NCBI RefSeq assembly: GCF_001905505.1
Contig: NZ_LIPG01000004.1
Location: 310,001 to 374,000 of the forward strand
Direction of reading: 5' to 3'
DNA from: Streptomyces sp. CB02058
GTDB lineage: Bacteria; Actinomycetota; Actinomycetes; Streptomycetales; Streptomycetaceae
DNA length: 64,000 bases
Part shown: positions 41,175-50,583 of the stretch, in pieces
How positions within the stretch are numbered: position 1 is the first letter of the stretch
Layout: each line of letters begins with the position of its first letter
Made by a program: the position numbers and the translations under genes
Notes under the pieces: generated by a model
Databases searched by the model: none
Told to the model about the DNA's origin: nothing
Seen by the model: only the letters and a program-made list of their open reading frames with translations

Positions 41175-44100
41175 ATGAGACGCACCCCCTTGCGGCTGCT
41201 CGGACGCCTGTCAGCGGCGGCCGTCGCGGCCCTGGTGACGGCGGGGCTCCTGACCGCGTCGCCCGAACCGCCAGGATCCGTTTCGGCCGCGCCAGTGGCC
41301 GCCTCGGAATCCACCGCCACGGTCTTCTACTACACGAAGACCAGGAACTGGGCGGCGTACAGACTGCACTACGCACCCGACGGCGGCTCATGGACCACCG
41401 TGCCCGGCGTGGCCATGGAGGCCGCGTGTACGGACTGGGTGAAGCAGACCGTCAGCCTGGGCAGCGCGACCGGCCTGGCCGCGACGTTCAACAACGGCTC
41501 CGGCGTCTGGGACAACAACGGCGGCAAGAACTACGCCCTGGGCACCGGGAACATCACGGTCAAGGACGGGGTCGTGGCCCACAGCGACCCGTGCGCGGAC
41601 ACGGGCGCGGAGCCCGGTGAGGCGCACACCGCCTCGGTCTACTACTCGACGGCCACCGTCGGCTGGACGACCACCAACCTCCACTACCAGCCGGCGGGCG
41701 GCACCTGGACCACCGTGCCCGGCGTCGGCATGGAGGCAGCCTGCACCGGCTGGGTCAGGAAGTCCGTGGACCTCGGCACCGCCACCTCCATGCAGGCCAC
41801 CTTCAACAACGGCAACGGGGTCTGGGACAACAACAACGGCAGCAACTACACGGTCCCCGACGGGCTCTCCACGGTGAAGGCCGGGAAGGTCACCGCCGAC
41901 GCCACCGACCCGTGCGCGACCGCCGCCCCGGACACCGAGGCACCCACCGCGCCCACGAAGGTGTCGGCGAGCGCCGACGGCGTGTCCGTCGTGGTGACCT
42001 GGGACCCCTCCACCGACAACCGCGGTGTGACGAAGTACCAGGTCACCCGCACCGGCGGGACCAAAGGCACGGTGGTGACCGACGTCGGCTCCACGGTCCT
42101 CTCCGACACGGGTCTGGAGGCGAAGACGGCGTACAGCTACACCGTCAAGGCCGTCGACGCGGCGGGGAACGTGTCGGCCGCCTCGGCCGCCGCGACCGCG
42201 ACCACCGGCGAGAAGCCCACGGCCCCCGCCTCGGGGAAGCCGCTGGGCACCGATCCCCGCAAGGACCCGATCTACTTCGTGCTCACCGCCCGCTTCAACG
42301 ACGGTGACACCTCCAACAACCGGGGCGGCAGCCAGCACCAGAAGTCGGGCAACGCGGCCAACGACGACCCCATGTTCCGGGGCGACTTCAAGGGCCTGGT
42401 CGAGAAGCTCGACTACATCAAGGGCCTCGGCATGTCGGCCGTCTGGATCACCCCGGTGGTGCTCAACCGGTCGGACTACGACTACCACGGCTACCACGGC
42501 TACGACTTCTACGAGGTCGACTCCCGGCTGGAGTCCGCCGGCGCCTCCTACCAGGACCTCATCGACGCGGCCCACGCCAAGGGCATGAAGATCTACCAGG
42601 ACGTCGTCTACAACCACTCGTCGCGCTGGGGCGCCAAGGGCCTGTTCACCCCCACGACCTACGGGGTCCGCGACACGCAGTGGAGCTGGTACTACGACGA
42701 GAAGAACGAGGGCTTCGAATACGACGGCCTGACCGTCGAGACCAAGTCCGGGAAGTCGTACTACAACGGCGACCTGTGGTCCACCGCCGAACCCTCGGGC
42801 AACACCTGCGTCAACTGGGGCACCCCCACCCAGTACACCTCGCCGGAGGGCTACCGGATATACAACTGCCAGTGGCCCAGCCCCACTTCGGGCATGTTCC
42901 CGAAGGCGTACTACCACAACTGCTGGATCGGCAACTGGGAGGGTGAGGACTCCCGCAGCTGCTGGCTGCACGATGACCTCGCCGACTTCAACACCGAGAG
43001 CGCGCCCGTGCAGAACTATCTGATCGGCGCGTACAACAAGTACATCGACATGGGCGTGGACGGCTTCCGCGTCGACACCGCCGTGCACATCCCCCGCACC
43101 ACCTGGAACCGCCGTTTCCTGCCGGCCATCCAGGAGCGGGTGACCCAGCAGTTCGGGGCGGAGGCCGCGAAGAACTTCTTCGTCTTCGGCGAGGTCGCCG
43201 CCTTCGTCAACGACAAGTGGAACCGGGGCTCGGTCAACCACTCCGCGCAGTTCTACACCTGGAAGGAGCGCAAGGAGTACAGCGCGGACGACGAGAAGGC
43301 CGCCCTGGAGATGTACGACTACGAGCAGCAGCAGGGCACCGGCTCCCAGCCGACGTCCACCAACGCCTTCCTGAACGGCAACAGCTACCACGCTCCGGAC
43401 CACAGCAAGTTCTCCGGGATGAACGTCATCGACATGCGCATGCACATGAACTTCGGTGACGCCAACAACGCGTACAACAACGGCAAGGACTCCGACGACA
43501 GCTACAACGACGCCACGTACAACGTCGTGTACGTCGACAGCCATGACTACGGCCCCAACAAGAGCAGCGAGCGGTACGCGGGCGGAACCGACGCCTGGGC
43601 CGAGAACATGTCGCTGATGTGGACCTTCCGGGGCATCCCCACCCTGTACTACGGCTCCGAGATCGAGTTCCAGGCCGGCAAGAAGATCGACTGCGGGCCC
43701 ACCTGCCCGCTGGAGACGACCGGACGGGCCTACTTCGGCGACCACGTCGCCGGCAGCGTGACGGCGTCGGACTTCGGCACGGTCTCCTCCGCGTCCGGTG
43801 CGGTCGCCGACACCCTGGCGAAGCCGCTGGTCAAGCACGTGCAGCGGCTCAACCAGATCCGCCGCGCGGTGCCCGCCCTCCAGATGGGGCAGTACTCCAC
43901 CGAGGGCATCACCGGCTCGATGGCCTACAAGCGCCGCTACACCGACGCGGCGAGCGGCACGGACAGCTTCGCCCTGGTGACGGTCACGGGCAGCGCGACG
44001 TACACGGGCATCCCCAACGGCACCTACAAGGACGCCGTCACCGGGGACACGAAGGTGGTGACGGGCGGCACGCTCGCCGTCCCGGCACCGGGCAAGGGCA

Positions 44101-44183
44101 ATCTGCGGGTGTACGTCCTCGACCTCGGCGGAAAGAACGCCGCGCCGGGGAAGATCGGGACCGCGGGCACGTATCTGAAGTGA
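41175..44183 (+). CDS. Secreted GH13 alpha-amylase with two CBM25 modules
   Basis: A 1,002-residue enzyme: signal peptide (about 1-40), two CBM25 starch-binding modules (about 48-140 and 155-250; each with HYAPDGGSWTTVPGV-like and ATFNNGSGVWDNN-like segments), a fibronectin III module (258-345) and a GH13 catalytic barrel. Catalytic residues: nucleophile Asp in VDGFRVDTAVH (about 634), acid/base Glu in FVFGEVAAF (about 673), and Asp in YVDSHDYG (about 790). The C-terminal beta domain ends the protein. It degrades starch or glycogen outside the cell. The ATG at 41175 gives the signal peptide. Inverted repeats lie upstream. Confidence 0.94.
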   Translation: MRRTPLRLLGRLSAAAVAALVTAGLLTASPEPPGSVSAAPVAASESTATVFYYTKTRNWAAYRLHYAPDGGSWTTVPGVAMEAACTDWVKQTVSLGSATGLAATFNNGSGVWDNNGGKNYALGTGNITVKDGVVAHSDPCADTGAEPGEAHTASVYYSTATVGWTTTNLHYQPAGGTWTTVPGVGMEAACTGWVRKSVDLGTATSMQATFNNGNGVWDNNNGSNYTVPDGLSTVKAGKVTADATDPCATAAPDTEAPTAPTKVSASADGVSVVVTWDPSTDNRGVTKYQVTRTGGTKGTVVTDVGSTVLSDTGLEAKTAYSYTVKAVDAAGNVSAASAAATATTGEKPTAPASGKPLGTDPRKDPIYFVLTARFNDGDTSNNRGGSQHQKSGNAANDDPMFRGDFKGLVEKLDYIKGLGMSAVWITPVVLNRSDYDYHGYHGYDFYEVDSRLESAGASYQDLIDAAHAKGMKIYQDVVYNHSSRWGAKGLFTPTTYGVRDTQWSWYYDEKNEGFEYDGLTVETKSGKSYYNGDLWSTAEPSGNTCVNWGTPTQYTSPEGYRIYNCQWPSPTSGMFPKAYYHNCWIGNWEGEDSRSCWLHDDLADFNTESAPVQNYLIGAYNKYIDMGVDGFRVDTAVHIPRTTWNRRFLPAIQERVTQQFGAEAAKNFFVFGEVAAFVNDKWNRGSVNHSAQFYTWKERKEYSADDEKAALEMYDYEQQQGTGSQPTSTNAFLNGNSYHAPDHSKFSGMNVIDMRMHMNFGDANNAYNNGKDSDDSYNDATYNVVYVDSHDYGPNKSSERYAGGTDAWAENMSLMWTFRGIPTLYYGSEIEFQAGKKIDCGPTCPLETTGRAYFGDHVAGSVTASDFGTVSSASGAVADTLAKPLVKHVQRLNQIRRAVPALQMGQYSTEGITGSMAYKRRYTDAASGTDSFALVTVTGSATYTGIPNGTYKDAVTGDTKVVTGGTLAVPAPGKGNLRVYVLDLGGKNAAPGKIGTAGTYLK

Positions 44184-44188
44184 CCGGC

Positions 44189-44228
44189 GGCGTGACGGGC
44201 GCGCCGTTCCCCGCGCGTCCGTCACGCC
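44189..44228. terminator. Bidirectional terminator between amylase and otrA-like genes
   Basis: GGCGTGACGG (44189-44198) pairs with CCGTCACGCC (44219-44228), and the pairing extends inward. It serves the convergent genes and overlaps the last codons of the left-facing one. Confidence 0.7.
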
Positions 44229-46246
44229 TGGTTCCCACCTCCCGCACCGACCCTGCGCAGGGTGCGCAGCAGGTACTCCTTGCGGTTCAGCGGGTCGTTG
44301 TCGGTCCTGGACCTGTGCGGCACGGCGCCCTCGACCGGACGGTAGTGCTCGAACGCGGTCTCCAGCACCCCCTCCCCCCGTGTCAGGCCCGGCAGCAGCT
44401 GCTGGAGTTCATGGACGCGGGCGGCTGGGACCTCGCCCTCCAGGACGCAGACGCGGCCGTGTGTCACCGGTGCGCCGGGGACGGCGCGCAGCCGTGCGAG
44501 CGCCGGGACGAGCGGGCCGAAGGCGTCGGCCGGAATCTCGGCGCGGAAGCGGTGCATGGGCTCGTACACCGTGGTTCCGGCCCGCCTGAGCGCGTCCATC
44601 AGCACCAGGGGCGTCAGATTCCGGAAGTCGCCGGCCGTGCTCGACATGCTCTTGTCGAACACGGCGTGCGCATGGCTCTGCCGGGGCCAGTAGCCGGAAT
44701 GCGTCATGGTCACCGTGCAGTCGGTGACCCGCCATCCGTGAATTCCCTGCGCGAGCGTCTCGAGGACGGTGTCCTCCACGGCCCTCATCAAGGAGAAGGG
44801 CATGGAGCCGAGTTCCACCTCCCGGCGGAATTCCACTCCGCTGCCGAATTCGGCGGGATCCACCCGGAGTCCCACGGTCGCGAGAAAGGGATTGGGCTCC
44901 TTGTCGATGAATTCGACGGCCGCGCCCGTTCCGGCCGGCCGCTCCAGGCAGATGGTCGTCGTCTCCCGGAAGCCGACGTCGATGCCGTACTCGTCCGCCA
45001 GGGTCGCCTGGATGACCTCCTTCTGCACCTCGCCGTAGAGCGAGAGGGACACCTCCTGGCGGACGGCGTCGGTGCGTACGCCGATCAACGGGTCCTGCTC
45101 CGCCAGTTGTCCGAGCGCGAGATGCAGGGCGCCGCTGTCCTCGCGGCGCAGGGGGGTGACGACGGTCTCCAGGGTGGGCGGCGCGAAGTGGGCACCCGCC
45201 GGCGCCCCCGCCGGTTCACCGATCCTGTCCCCGGTACGGACGGCGTGGAGCCCGCGCAGCCTGCCGATCCTGCCCGCGGGGAGCGAGGGTCCCCGTACGT
45301 CCGTGCCGCCGTCGAAGACGGTGATGGCCGAGATCTTGCCCTCGCGGGGCTCCTCGTCGCCGTCGCCCCGCAGCCGGACGCGTTCACGGGTGCGCACCGT
45401 CCCGGAGAACATGCGGGCGTACGCGATCTTCTCCCCCGCAGGTCCGCGCTCGACCTTGAACACCGTGCCGGAGGCCGGGCCCCCGGGGTCCTGGCCGGTG
45501 ACGGGGAGGAGCCTTGTGATTCCGGCGGTCAGTTCGGCGATGCCCGCTCCGGTGGCCGCGGAGCCGACGTACACGGGGTGCACCAGCGCCTGACGTGTCT
45601 GTGCGGCGAGCGCGGTGCGGAGCAGGCCGTACGGAATGTGCTCCCCGTCCTCGGCCCAGGCCGCCAGGAGGTCGTCGTCGTGCGTGGTGAGCAGATCGGT
45701 CAGCGCGGTGACGAAGGCGGGGTCGGCCTCGGTGAACTGCCTGGTGCCGGCGCGCCGGGTGCCGAGGTACTCGGGCGCTCCCATGGCGACGACGGCGGGT
45801 GACAGCCGCTCGGCGATCTCCGCCAGGACGCCTTCGTGGCGGGCGCCCGCCCGGTCGGTCTTGTTCACGAACACGAGGGTGGGGATGCGCAGCCGGCGCA
45901 GGGCCCGCATCAGGATGCGGGTCTGCGCCTGGACCCCCTCGACCGCGGAGACGACGAGCACGGCGCCGTCGAGCACGCCGAGCACCCGTTCCACCTCGGC
46001 GATGAAGTCGGGGTGGCCCGGGGTGTCGATGAGGTTGACCGTGACGCCGTCGACCGGGAAGGAGACGACGGCGGACTTGATCGTGATGCCGCGCTGCCGT
46101 TCCAGGGCCAGGGTGTCGGTCTGTGTGCTGCCGTCGTCGACGCTGCCGACGGTGTCGATGACTCCGGCGGCGTGGAGCAGCCGCTCGGTCAGGCTCGTCT
46201 TACCGGCGTCGACGTGCGCCAGAATTCCCAGGTTCAATGTGTGCAC
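44222..46246 (-). CDS. otrA: Ribosomal protection GTPase, Otr(A)/Tet(M)-like
   Basis: A 674-residue EF-G-like protein, the usual length of tetracycline ribosomal protection proteins. GTPase motifs: G1 AHVDAGKTSLTERLL, G3 LIDTPGHPDFIAEVER, G4 VFVNKTDRAGA. The remaining domains follow, with QSHAHAVFDKSMSSTAGDFR matching the domain IV region of Otr(A)/Tet proteins. Members release tetracycline from the 70S ribosome. The start is GTG 46246. The gene ends a leftward run of transporter, LacI and epimerase genes but has its own 131-base leader, with an overlapping short frame and a hairpin that can cover the start. No tetracycline biosynthesis genes are seen. Confidence 0.88.
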   Translation of the reverse strand: MHTLNLGILAHVDAGKTSLTERLLHAAGVIDTVGSVDDGSTQTDTLALERQRGITIKSAVVSFPVDGVTVNLIDTPGHPDFIAEVERVLGVLDGAVLVVSAVEGVQAQTRILMRALRRLRIPTLVFVNKTDRAGARHEGVLAEIAERLSPAVVAMGAPEYLGTRRAGTRQFTEADPAFVTALTDLLTTHDDDLLAAWAEDGEHIPYGLLRTALAAQTRQALVHPVYVGSAATGAGIAELTAGITRLLPVTGQDPGGPASGTVFKVERGPAGEKIAYARMFSGTVRTRERVRLRGDGDEEPREGKISAITVFDGGTDVRGPSLPAGRIGRLRGLHAVRTGDRIGEPAGAPAGAHFAPPTLETVVTPLRREDSGALHLALGQLAEQDPLIGVRTDAVRQEVSLSLYGEVQKEVIQATLADEYGIDVGFRETTTICLERPAGTGAAVEFIDKEPNPFLATVGLRVDPAEFGSGVEFRREVELGSMPFSLMRAVEDTVLETLAQGIHGWRVTDCTVTMTHSGYWPRQSHAHAVFDKSMSSTAGDFRNLTPLVLMDALRRAGTTVYEPMHRFRAEIPADAFGPLVPALARLRAVPGAPVTHGRVCVLEGEVPAARVHELQQLLPGLTRGEGVLETAFEHYRPVEGAVPHRSRTDNDPLNRKEYLLRTLRRVGAGGGNQA

Positions 46247-46310
46247 TGAGCTTCAGGTCCTCGAGATAGGGGTTGATTCCTGTCTGGGTGGACTCAGAAG
46301 CTCGGCGCAC
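46200..46310 (-). CDS. Possible leader peptide overlapping the otrA start
   Basis: A 36-codon frame begins at GTG 46310 with GGGAG 6 bases upstream (an ATG at 46316 sits directly against GGGAG). It reads VRRASESTQTGINPYLEDLK onward and stops at 46200, 47 bases inside the otrA coding sequence in another frame. It crosses the otrA ribosome site and start, a layout known from translational attenuators of resistance genes. Confidence 0.35.
   Translation of the reverse strand: MRRASESTQTGINPYLEDLKLSAHIEPGNSGARRRR
46248..46303 (-). promoter_or_regulatory. Hairpin sequestering the otrA ribosome site
   Basis: On the minus strand, GAGCTTC (46303-46297) can pair with GAAGCTC (46254-46248), which ends one base before the otrA GTG. 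The GAGGA ribosome site lies in the loop, next to the right arm. Confidence 0.4.
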
Positions 46311-46377
46311 GGACATCTCCCGGTTCGGTGGGCTGGTGCCGGAATTACAGCAGCCTGCCGCGCCGGGCGGCAATCGA

Positions 46378-47442
46378 TTAATTCCGCAGGTGCGTGAAGC
46401 GCAGTTCGGTGCGGCTCCGTGCCGTTTCTCCGGGGCGCAGCACGGTGCTGGGCAGGTCGGGCCGGTTGGGCGAGTCGGGCAGGTGCTGGGTCTCCAGGCA
46501 GACCGAGCCGTGGCGTTCGTGACGGCGGCCCGTCGCGTCGGTGAAGGAGCCGTCGAGCTGGTTCGCGGTGTAGACCTGGATGCCGGGTTCGGTCGTCCAC
46601 ACCTCCAGGACGCGGGTGGCTTCCGGGGCGGTGAGGCGTGCGCCGAGGCGCAGGCCGCCGCCGGTGTCCCGGAGCACCCAGCAGTGGTCGAACCCGCCCG
46701 CCGCGCGGAGCTGCGGGTCGTCGTGGCCGAGCCGTTCCGCCAGGACGCGGGGTTCGGTGAGGTCGAAGGGGGTGTCCCTGACCTCGGCGGGCGGTCCCAG
46801 GGGGATTCCCCCGCCGTCCACCGGAAGATAGGTCTCGGCGTCGACCTCCAGACGGTGGCCGAGTACGTCGCCGTGGCCGGCCAGGTGGAAGTAGGCGTGG
46901 TTGGTGAGGTTGACGACGGTGGGCCGGTCGGTGGCACAGGCGTAGTCGACGGCGAGGGTGCCGTCGGTGTCGAGGGTGTAGGTGACCGTGGAGTCCAGCG
47001 CCCCGGGGAAGCCCATGTCGCCGTCGGGACTGTGCAGGGTGAGCCGGACGGACACGCTGTCCTCGGTGCGGTCCGCTTCCGCCTCCCACACCTTGGTGTG
47101 GAAGCCCTCGGGCCCGCCGTGCAGGGCGTGGCCGCGGTCGTTGGCGGGGATGTGGTGCTCGGTCCCGTCCAGGGTGAAGCGGCCGTGCGCGATGCGGTTG
47201 GCGTAACGGCCGACGACCGCGCCGAAGTACGGGTGCTTGGCGGTGTAGTCGTCGAGGGTCGCGAGCGAGCGGACGACGGACGCGGTGGCGCCCGTCGTGT
47301 CGGGCACGGTGAGGCTGTGCAGGGAGGCCCCGTAGGTGAGTACGCCTGCCCGGACTCCCGTACCGCTGTCGAGGGTCCACAGGTGGGTCTCGGTCCCGTG
47401 GACGGTACCGAAGGGGGTGCTGTGCACGGTGGGGCGCGGCAT
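46378..47442 (-). CDS. galM: Aldose 1-epimerase (galactose mutarotase)
   Basis: A 354-residue cytoplasmic mutarotase. Family marks: FGAVVGRYANRIAHGRFTLD, with the catalytic histidine region NLTNHAYFHLAGHGDVLGH, and the catalytic glutamate near the C-terminus in CLETQHLPDSPNRPD. It interconverts the alpha and beta forms of galactose or related aldoses. Its start overlaps the LacI stop by one base (TGATG type), so it is co-translated with the regulator and the upstream sugar importer, consistent with processing of imported arabinose or galactose. Confidence 0.92.
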   Translation of the reverse strand: MPRPTVHSTPFGTVHGTETHLWTLDSGTGVRAGVLTYGASLHSLTVPDTTGATASVVRSLATLDDYTAKHPYFGAVVGRYANRIAHGRFTLDGTEHHIPANDRGHALHGGPEGFHTKVWEAEADRTEDSVSVRLTLHSPDGDMGFPGALDSTVTYTLDTDGTLAVDYACATDRPTVVNLTNHAYFHLAGHGDVLGHRLEVDAETYLPVDGGGIPLGPPAEVRDTPFDLTEPRVLAERLGHDDPQLRAAGGFDHCWVLRDTGGGLRLGARLTAPEATRVLEVWTTEPGIQVYTANQLDGSFTDATGRRHERHGSVCLETQHLPDSPNRPDLPSTVLRPGETARSRTELRFTHLRN

Positions 47443-48479
47443 CAGAGTTCCTCTGTGGGGCCGGAGTGGGGCCCTGGCGTGGTGGATTCGCGGACGACGA
47501 GGCGGTATCCGGGGCGTGGCCTGCGTGGTTCGGCGACGGGTGCGCCGGAGAGCTGTTCGACGAGGCTGTCGACGGCCAGCCGCGCGATGGCCTCCTTGTC
47601 GGGGGCGATGGTGGTCAGTGTGGTGGTCGTGTAGCGGCTCTCCTCGATGTCGTCGAAGCCGACGACGGCGATGTCGTCCGGGACGCGCAGCCCTCGTTCG
47701 CCGATGATCCGCATCGCGCCGATGGCGATGAGGTCGTTGTAGGCGAAGACGGCGTCGGGGCGCTCGCCCCGGTCGAGGAGTTCCGCCATTCCCGCGGCGC
47801 CGTCCTCGCGGCCGTAGCCGTCGGTGACGACGACGAGGGACTCGTCCGGTGTGAGCCCGGCGGCGGTGAGTTCCTCGCGCCAGCCGCGCAGTCGCAGATG
47901 GGCGGGCTGGCGTTCACGCCCGGTGCGTGAGCCGAGGAAGGCGATGCGGCGATTGCCCTGGCCGATGAGGTGGCGTACGGCGGCGCGGGCCGCCGCGACG
48001 TTGTCGATGGCGATGTGGTCGTACGGGGCCTCGTACTCGCGCTCACCCAGCAGGACCAGCGGCGCCGTCTCGGTGCGCGCCATGAGGTCCTCGGTCTCCA
48101 GGTGGATGGGGCTGAGGATGAGGCCGTCGATCACATGGGAGCGGAAGCCCTGGCTGACCAGGAGTTCCTTCTCCCGGAGGCCGGCGGTGTGGTCGACCAG
48201 GACGGTGTAGTCGTGCCGGGCCGCCGCGTCGATGACGGCCCCGGCGAGTTCCGCGAAGTACGGGTTGCCGAACTCCGGTACGGCGAGGGCGATGATGCCC
48301 GTGCGGCCCTTGCGCAGGTGGCGGGCCGTGAGGTTCGGCCGGTAGCCGAGCTCGTCGATCGCCTGTTGCACCTTGGCGCGCATCGCGGGTGTGACGTGCT
48401 GATAGTTGTTCACCACGTTCGACACGGTCTTGATGGACACGCCCGCCCGTTGTGCAACGTCCTTGAGGCTGACGCCCAC
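47442..48479 (-). CDS. LacI-family regulator of the sugar importer and arabinofuranosidase locus
   Basis: A 345-residue protein: helix-turn-helix VSLKDVAQRAGVSIKTVSNV with hinge YRPNLTARHLRKGR, and a sensor domain ending VVGFDDIEESRYTTTTLTTI. It lies inside the operon between the second permease gene (65 bases before it) and the epimerase gene. AACGTT-centred sites upstream of the importer and the GH127 gene are its probable targets (inference from location and LacI-type symmetry). Confidence 0.9.
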   Translation of the reverse strand: MGVSLKDVAQRAGVSIKTVSNVVNNYQHVTPAMRAKVQQAIDELGYRPNLTARHLRKGRTGIIALAVPEFGNPYFAELAGAVIDAAARHDYTVLVDHTAGLREKELLVSQGFRSHVIDGLILSPIHLETEDLMARTETAPLVLLGEREYEAPYDHIAIDNVAAARAAVRHLIGQGNRRIAFLGSRTGRERQPAHLRLRGWREELTAAGLTPDESLVVVTDGYGREDGAAGMAELLDRGERPDAVFAYNDLIAIGAMRIIGERGLRVPDDIAVVGFDDIEESRYTTTTLTTIAPDKEAIARLAVDSLVEQLSGAPVAEPRRPRPGYRLVVRESTTPGPHSGPTEEL

Positions 48480-48544
48480 GGCACTCCTTGGTTCGGCTCG
48501 GCTCGGCTTGGTCTGTGCTCCGGCCCTCGACCGGCGGCTCGTCG

Positions 48545-49588
48545 TCAGGTGCTTCTGCGACTGCGCGCCAGATAGCGCTGGGCCACCACCACAACGATAA
48601 GGAAGCCGCCGCTGACCACGGACTGGTAGGAGGAGTTGAGCGAGCCGATCTGGTTGATCAGATTCTGGATGACGGCCAGCAGCAGCACGCCCCAGAGGGT
48701 GCCGCTGATCGATCCCGCGCCGCCGATGAGCAGGGTGCCGCCGATCACGACGGCGGAGATCGCGTCGAGCTCCATGCCCACGCCCACGATGGTGACGCCG
48801 GAGGACAGCCTGGCCGCGTTCAGCGCGCCGGCGAGTCCGGCGAGCAGGCCGCTGAGGGTGTAGACGAGGATCTTCGTACGGGCGACGGGGAGGCCCATCA
48901 GGGTCGCCGCGTCGCTGCTGCCGCCGACGGCGAAGAGCGTCTGCCCGAACGAGGTGCGCTGGAGGACGATGCCTCCGGCGCCGAAGAGCACCACCGCGAT
49001 CAGGATGGGGTAGCCGAATCCCCAGACGCTGCCCTGGCCGAGTTCGCCGAAGGCGGATCCCTTGGGCACCAGGTAGGTGGTGGCGCCCTCGTCGGTGAGG
49101 GTGAGCAGCAGTCCGCGGGCGCCCAGCAGGGTGGCGAGGGTGACGATGAAGGGCGCCATGTTGCCCCGGGCGATCAGCAGCCCGTTGAGCAGGCCGATCG
49201 CGCCGCAGACCGCGAGGGGCAGGAGCAGCGCGGCGAGGAAGCCGTACTGGGAGGCCCAGGCGGCGAGGACTCCCCCGAGGGCGAACACCGATCCGACGGA
49301 GAGGTCGATGCCGCCGGTGATGATGACCATCGTCATGCCGAGGGCGACCACGGCGAGGAAGGACGCCTGGATGGTGATGCCGCGCGCGTTGTCCAGCGAC
49401 GCGAACGTCGGGTAGATGAACGAGGCGGCGATCACCACGGTCAGAAGGACCGCGAGGACGCCTTGGCGTTGCAGGAGTTCGGCGGCGCGCTGCCGGCCGG
49501 TCTGCTCGGGGCCGGCGGCGGGACGGGCCGCGGGCGTCTTCGGCTGCACCGTGGCCGGGGCGGCGGTGAGGGGCTTGGTTTCGTTCAT
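48545..49588 (-). CDS. yjfF: Sugar ABC transporter permease, YjfF/RbsC type
   Basis: A 347-residue membrane protein of the ribose-type (BPD_transp_2) permease family, with hydrophobic helices and TGGIDLSVGSVFALGGVLAA and GFGYPILIAVVLFGAGGIVL as family marks. It overlaps the preceding permease gene by four bases (49585-49588), so both subunits of the heteromeric permease are made together, as in YtfT-YjfF of the E. coli galactofuranose importer. The symbol is by similarity of arrangement. Confidence 0.85.
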   Translation of the reverse strand: MNETKPLTAAPATVQPKTPAARPAAGPEQTGRQRAAELLQRQGVLAVLLTVVIAASFIYPTFASLDNARGITIQASFLAVVALGMTMVIITGGIDLSVGSVFALGGVLAAWASQYGFLAALLLPLAVCGAIGLLNGLLIARGNMAPFIVTLATLLGARGLLLTLTDEGATTYLVPKGSAFGELGQGSVWGFGYPILIAVVLFGAGGIVLQRTSFGQTLFAVGGSSDAATLMGLPVARTKILVYTLSGLLAGLAGALNAARLSSGVTIVGVGMELDAISAVVIGGTLLIGGAGSISGTLWGVLLLAVIQNLINQIGSLNSSYQSVVSGGFLIVVVVAQRYLARSRRST

Positions 49589-50583
49589 CGGGACCGACGC
49601 TCCCGGGCGACGTAGACGGCGGCGATGATGATGGCCGCCTGGGCGATCTGTGCGGTGGAGTCGGGCAGGTCGTGCTTGACGAGCGTGGCGCGCAGGAGCT
49701 GCATCAGCAGGGCGCCGGCGACGGTGCCGAGCACCCGCACGGAGCCCCCGTTGAGCGGGGTGCCGCCGACGACGACCGCCGTGATGGCGGAGAGTTCCAT
49801 GAGGGTGCCGAGCGAGGAGGGGTCGCTCGCGGTGAGCCGGGCCGTGGCGAGGATCCCGGCGAGCGCGGCGAGCACACCGCAGAGCACGTACACGCCGATG
49901 AGGACCCGCTTGACGGGCAGTCCGGCGAGCGCGGCAGCCGAGCGGTTGCCTCCGATGGCGACGATCTGCCGGCCGAAGGTGGTGCGCTGCACCAGGAAGG
50001 CGACGGCGACGGCGAGCACGCCCGCGATCCAGACGACCAGCGGTACGCCGAGGAAGGAGCCGGTGCCCAGGGAGAGCAGGTCGGGGTTGACGATCTGCTT
50101 GAGCTGCCCGTCGGCCATGACGAGGGCGAGCCCGCGGCCTCCGACGAAGAGGGCGAGCGTGGCCACGATGGGCTGGAGTCCGACGAGGGAGACGAGGGCG
50201 CCGTTGACCGCTCCGACGACCGCGCCCGCGAGGAGGGCGACGACGAGCGCGGGTACGAGGCCGTAGCCGAGGTAGAGCGGCAGGAACGCGGCGGCGAGCG
50301 CCATGGTCGAGCCGACGGACAGGTCGACGCCCTCGGTGCCGATGACCAGGGCCATGCCCAGGGCGACGATGACGATGGGGGCGACCTGGACGAGCTGGGT
50401 GCGGAAGTTGTCCGTGGTCATGAAGTGATCGGTGAACAGGGCGTTGAAGAGCAGCACCACGGCCACGGCCACATAGACGCCGTACCTCTGGTACCAGGCG
50501 GGATCACGCAGCCGGGCCAGCGGGTTCACGGGCTTGCGGGGTGTGTCGTCCTTCGCGGGAGGGGCGACGGCGGTCTGGGTCAT
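49585..50583 (-). CDS. ytfT: Sugar ABC transporter permease, YtfT type
   Basis: A 332-residue membrane protein with the ribose-type permease marks GTEGVDLSVGSTMALAAAFL and AVVVGGTPLNGGSVRVLGTV. Its start overlaps the ATPase gene by four bases (50580-50583) and its stop the next permease gene by four, a fully coupled operon. Confidence 0.85.
   Translation of the reverse strand: MTQTAVAPPAKDDTPRKPVNPLARLRDPAWYQRYGVYVAVAVVLLFNALFTDHFMTTDNFRTQLVQVAPIVIVALGMALVIGTEGVDLSVGSTMALAAAFLPLYLGYGLVPALVVALLAGAVVGAVNGALVSLVGLQPIVATLALFVGGRGLALVMADGQLKQIVNPDLLSLGTGSFLGVPLVVWIAGVLAVAVAFLVQRTTFGRQIVAIGGNRSAAALAGLPVKRVLIGVYVLCGVLAALAGILATARLTASDPSSLGTLMELSAITAVVVGGTPLNGGSVRVLGTVAGALLMQLLRATLVKHDLPDSTAQIAQAAIIIAAVYVARERRSR

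Noticed and set aside
41388..44225. 945-codon minus-strand frame opposite the amylase gene
   Set aside because: The amylase with signal peptide, CBM25 and catalytic residues is on the plus strand; the opposite frame is valine/arginine/glycine-rich without domains.
44222..46246. Housekeeping elongation factor G
   Set aside because: Length near 674 and Tet/Otr-type domain IV motifs fit ribosomal protection proteins; EF-G would be about 700 residues and sit in the str operon.
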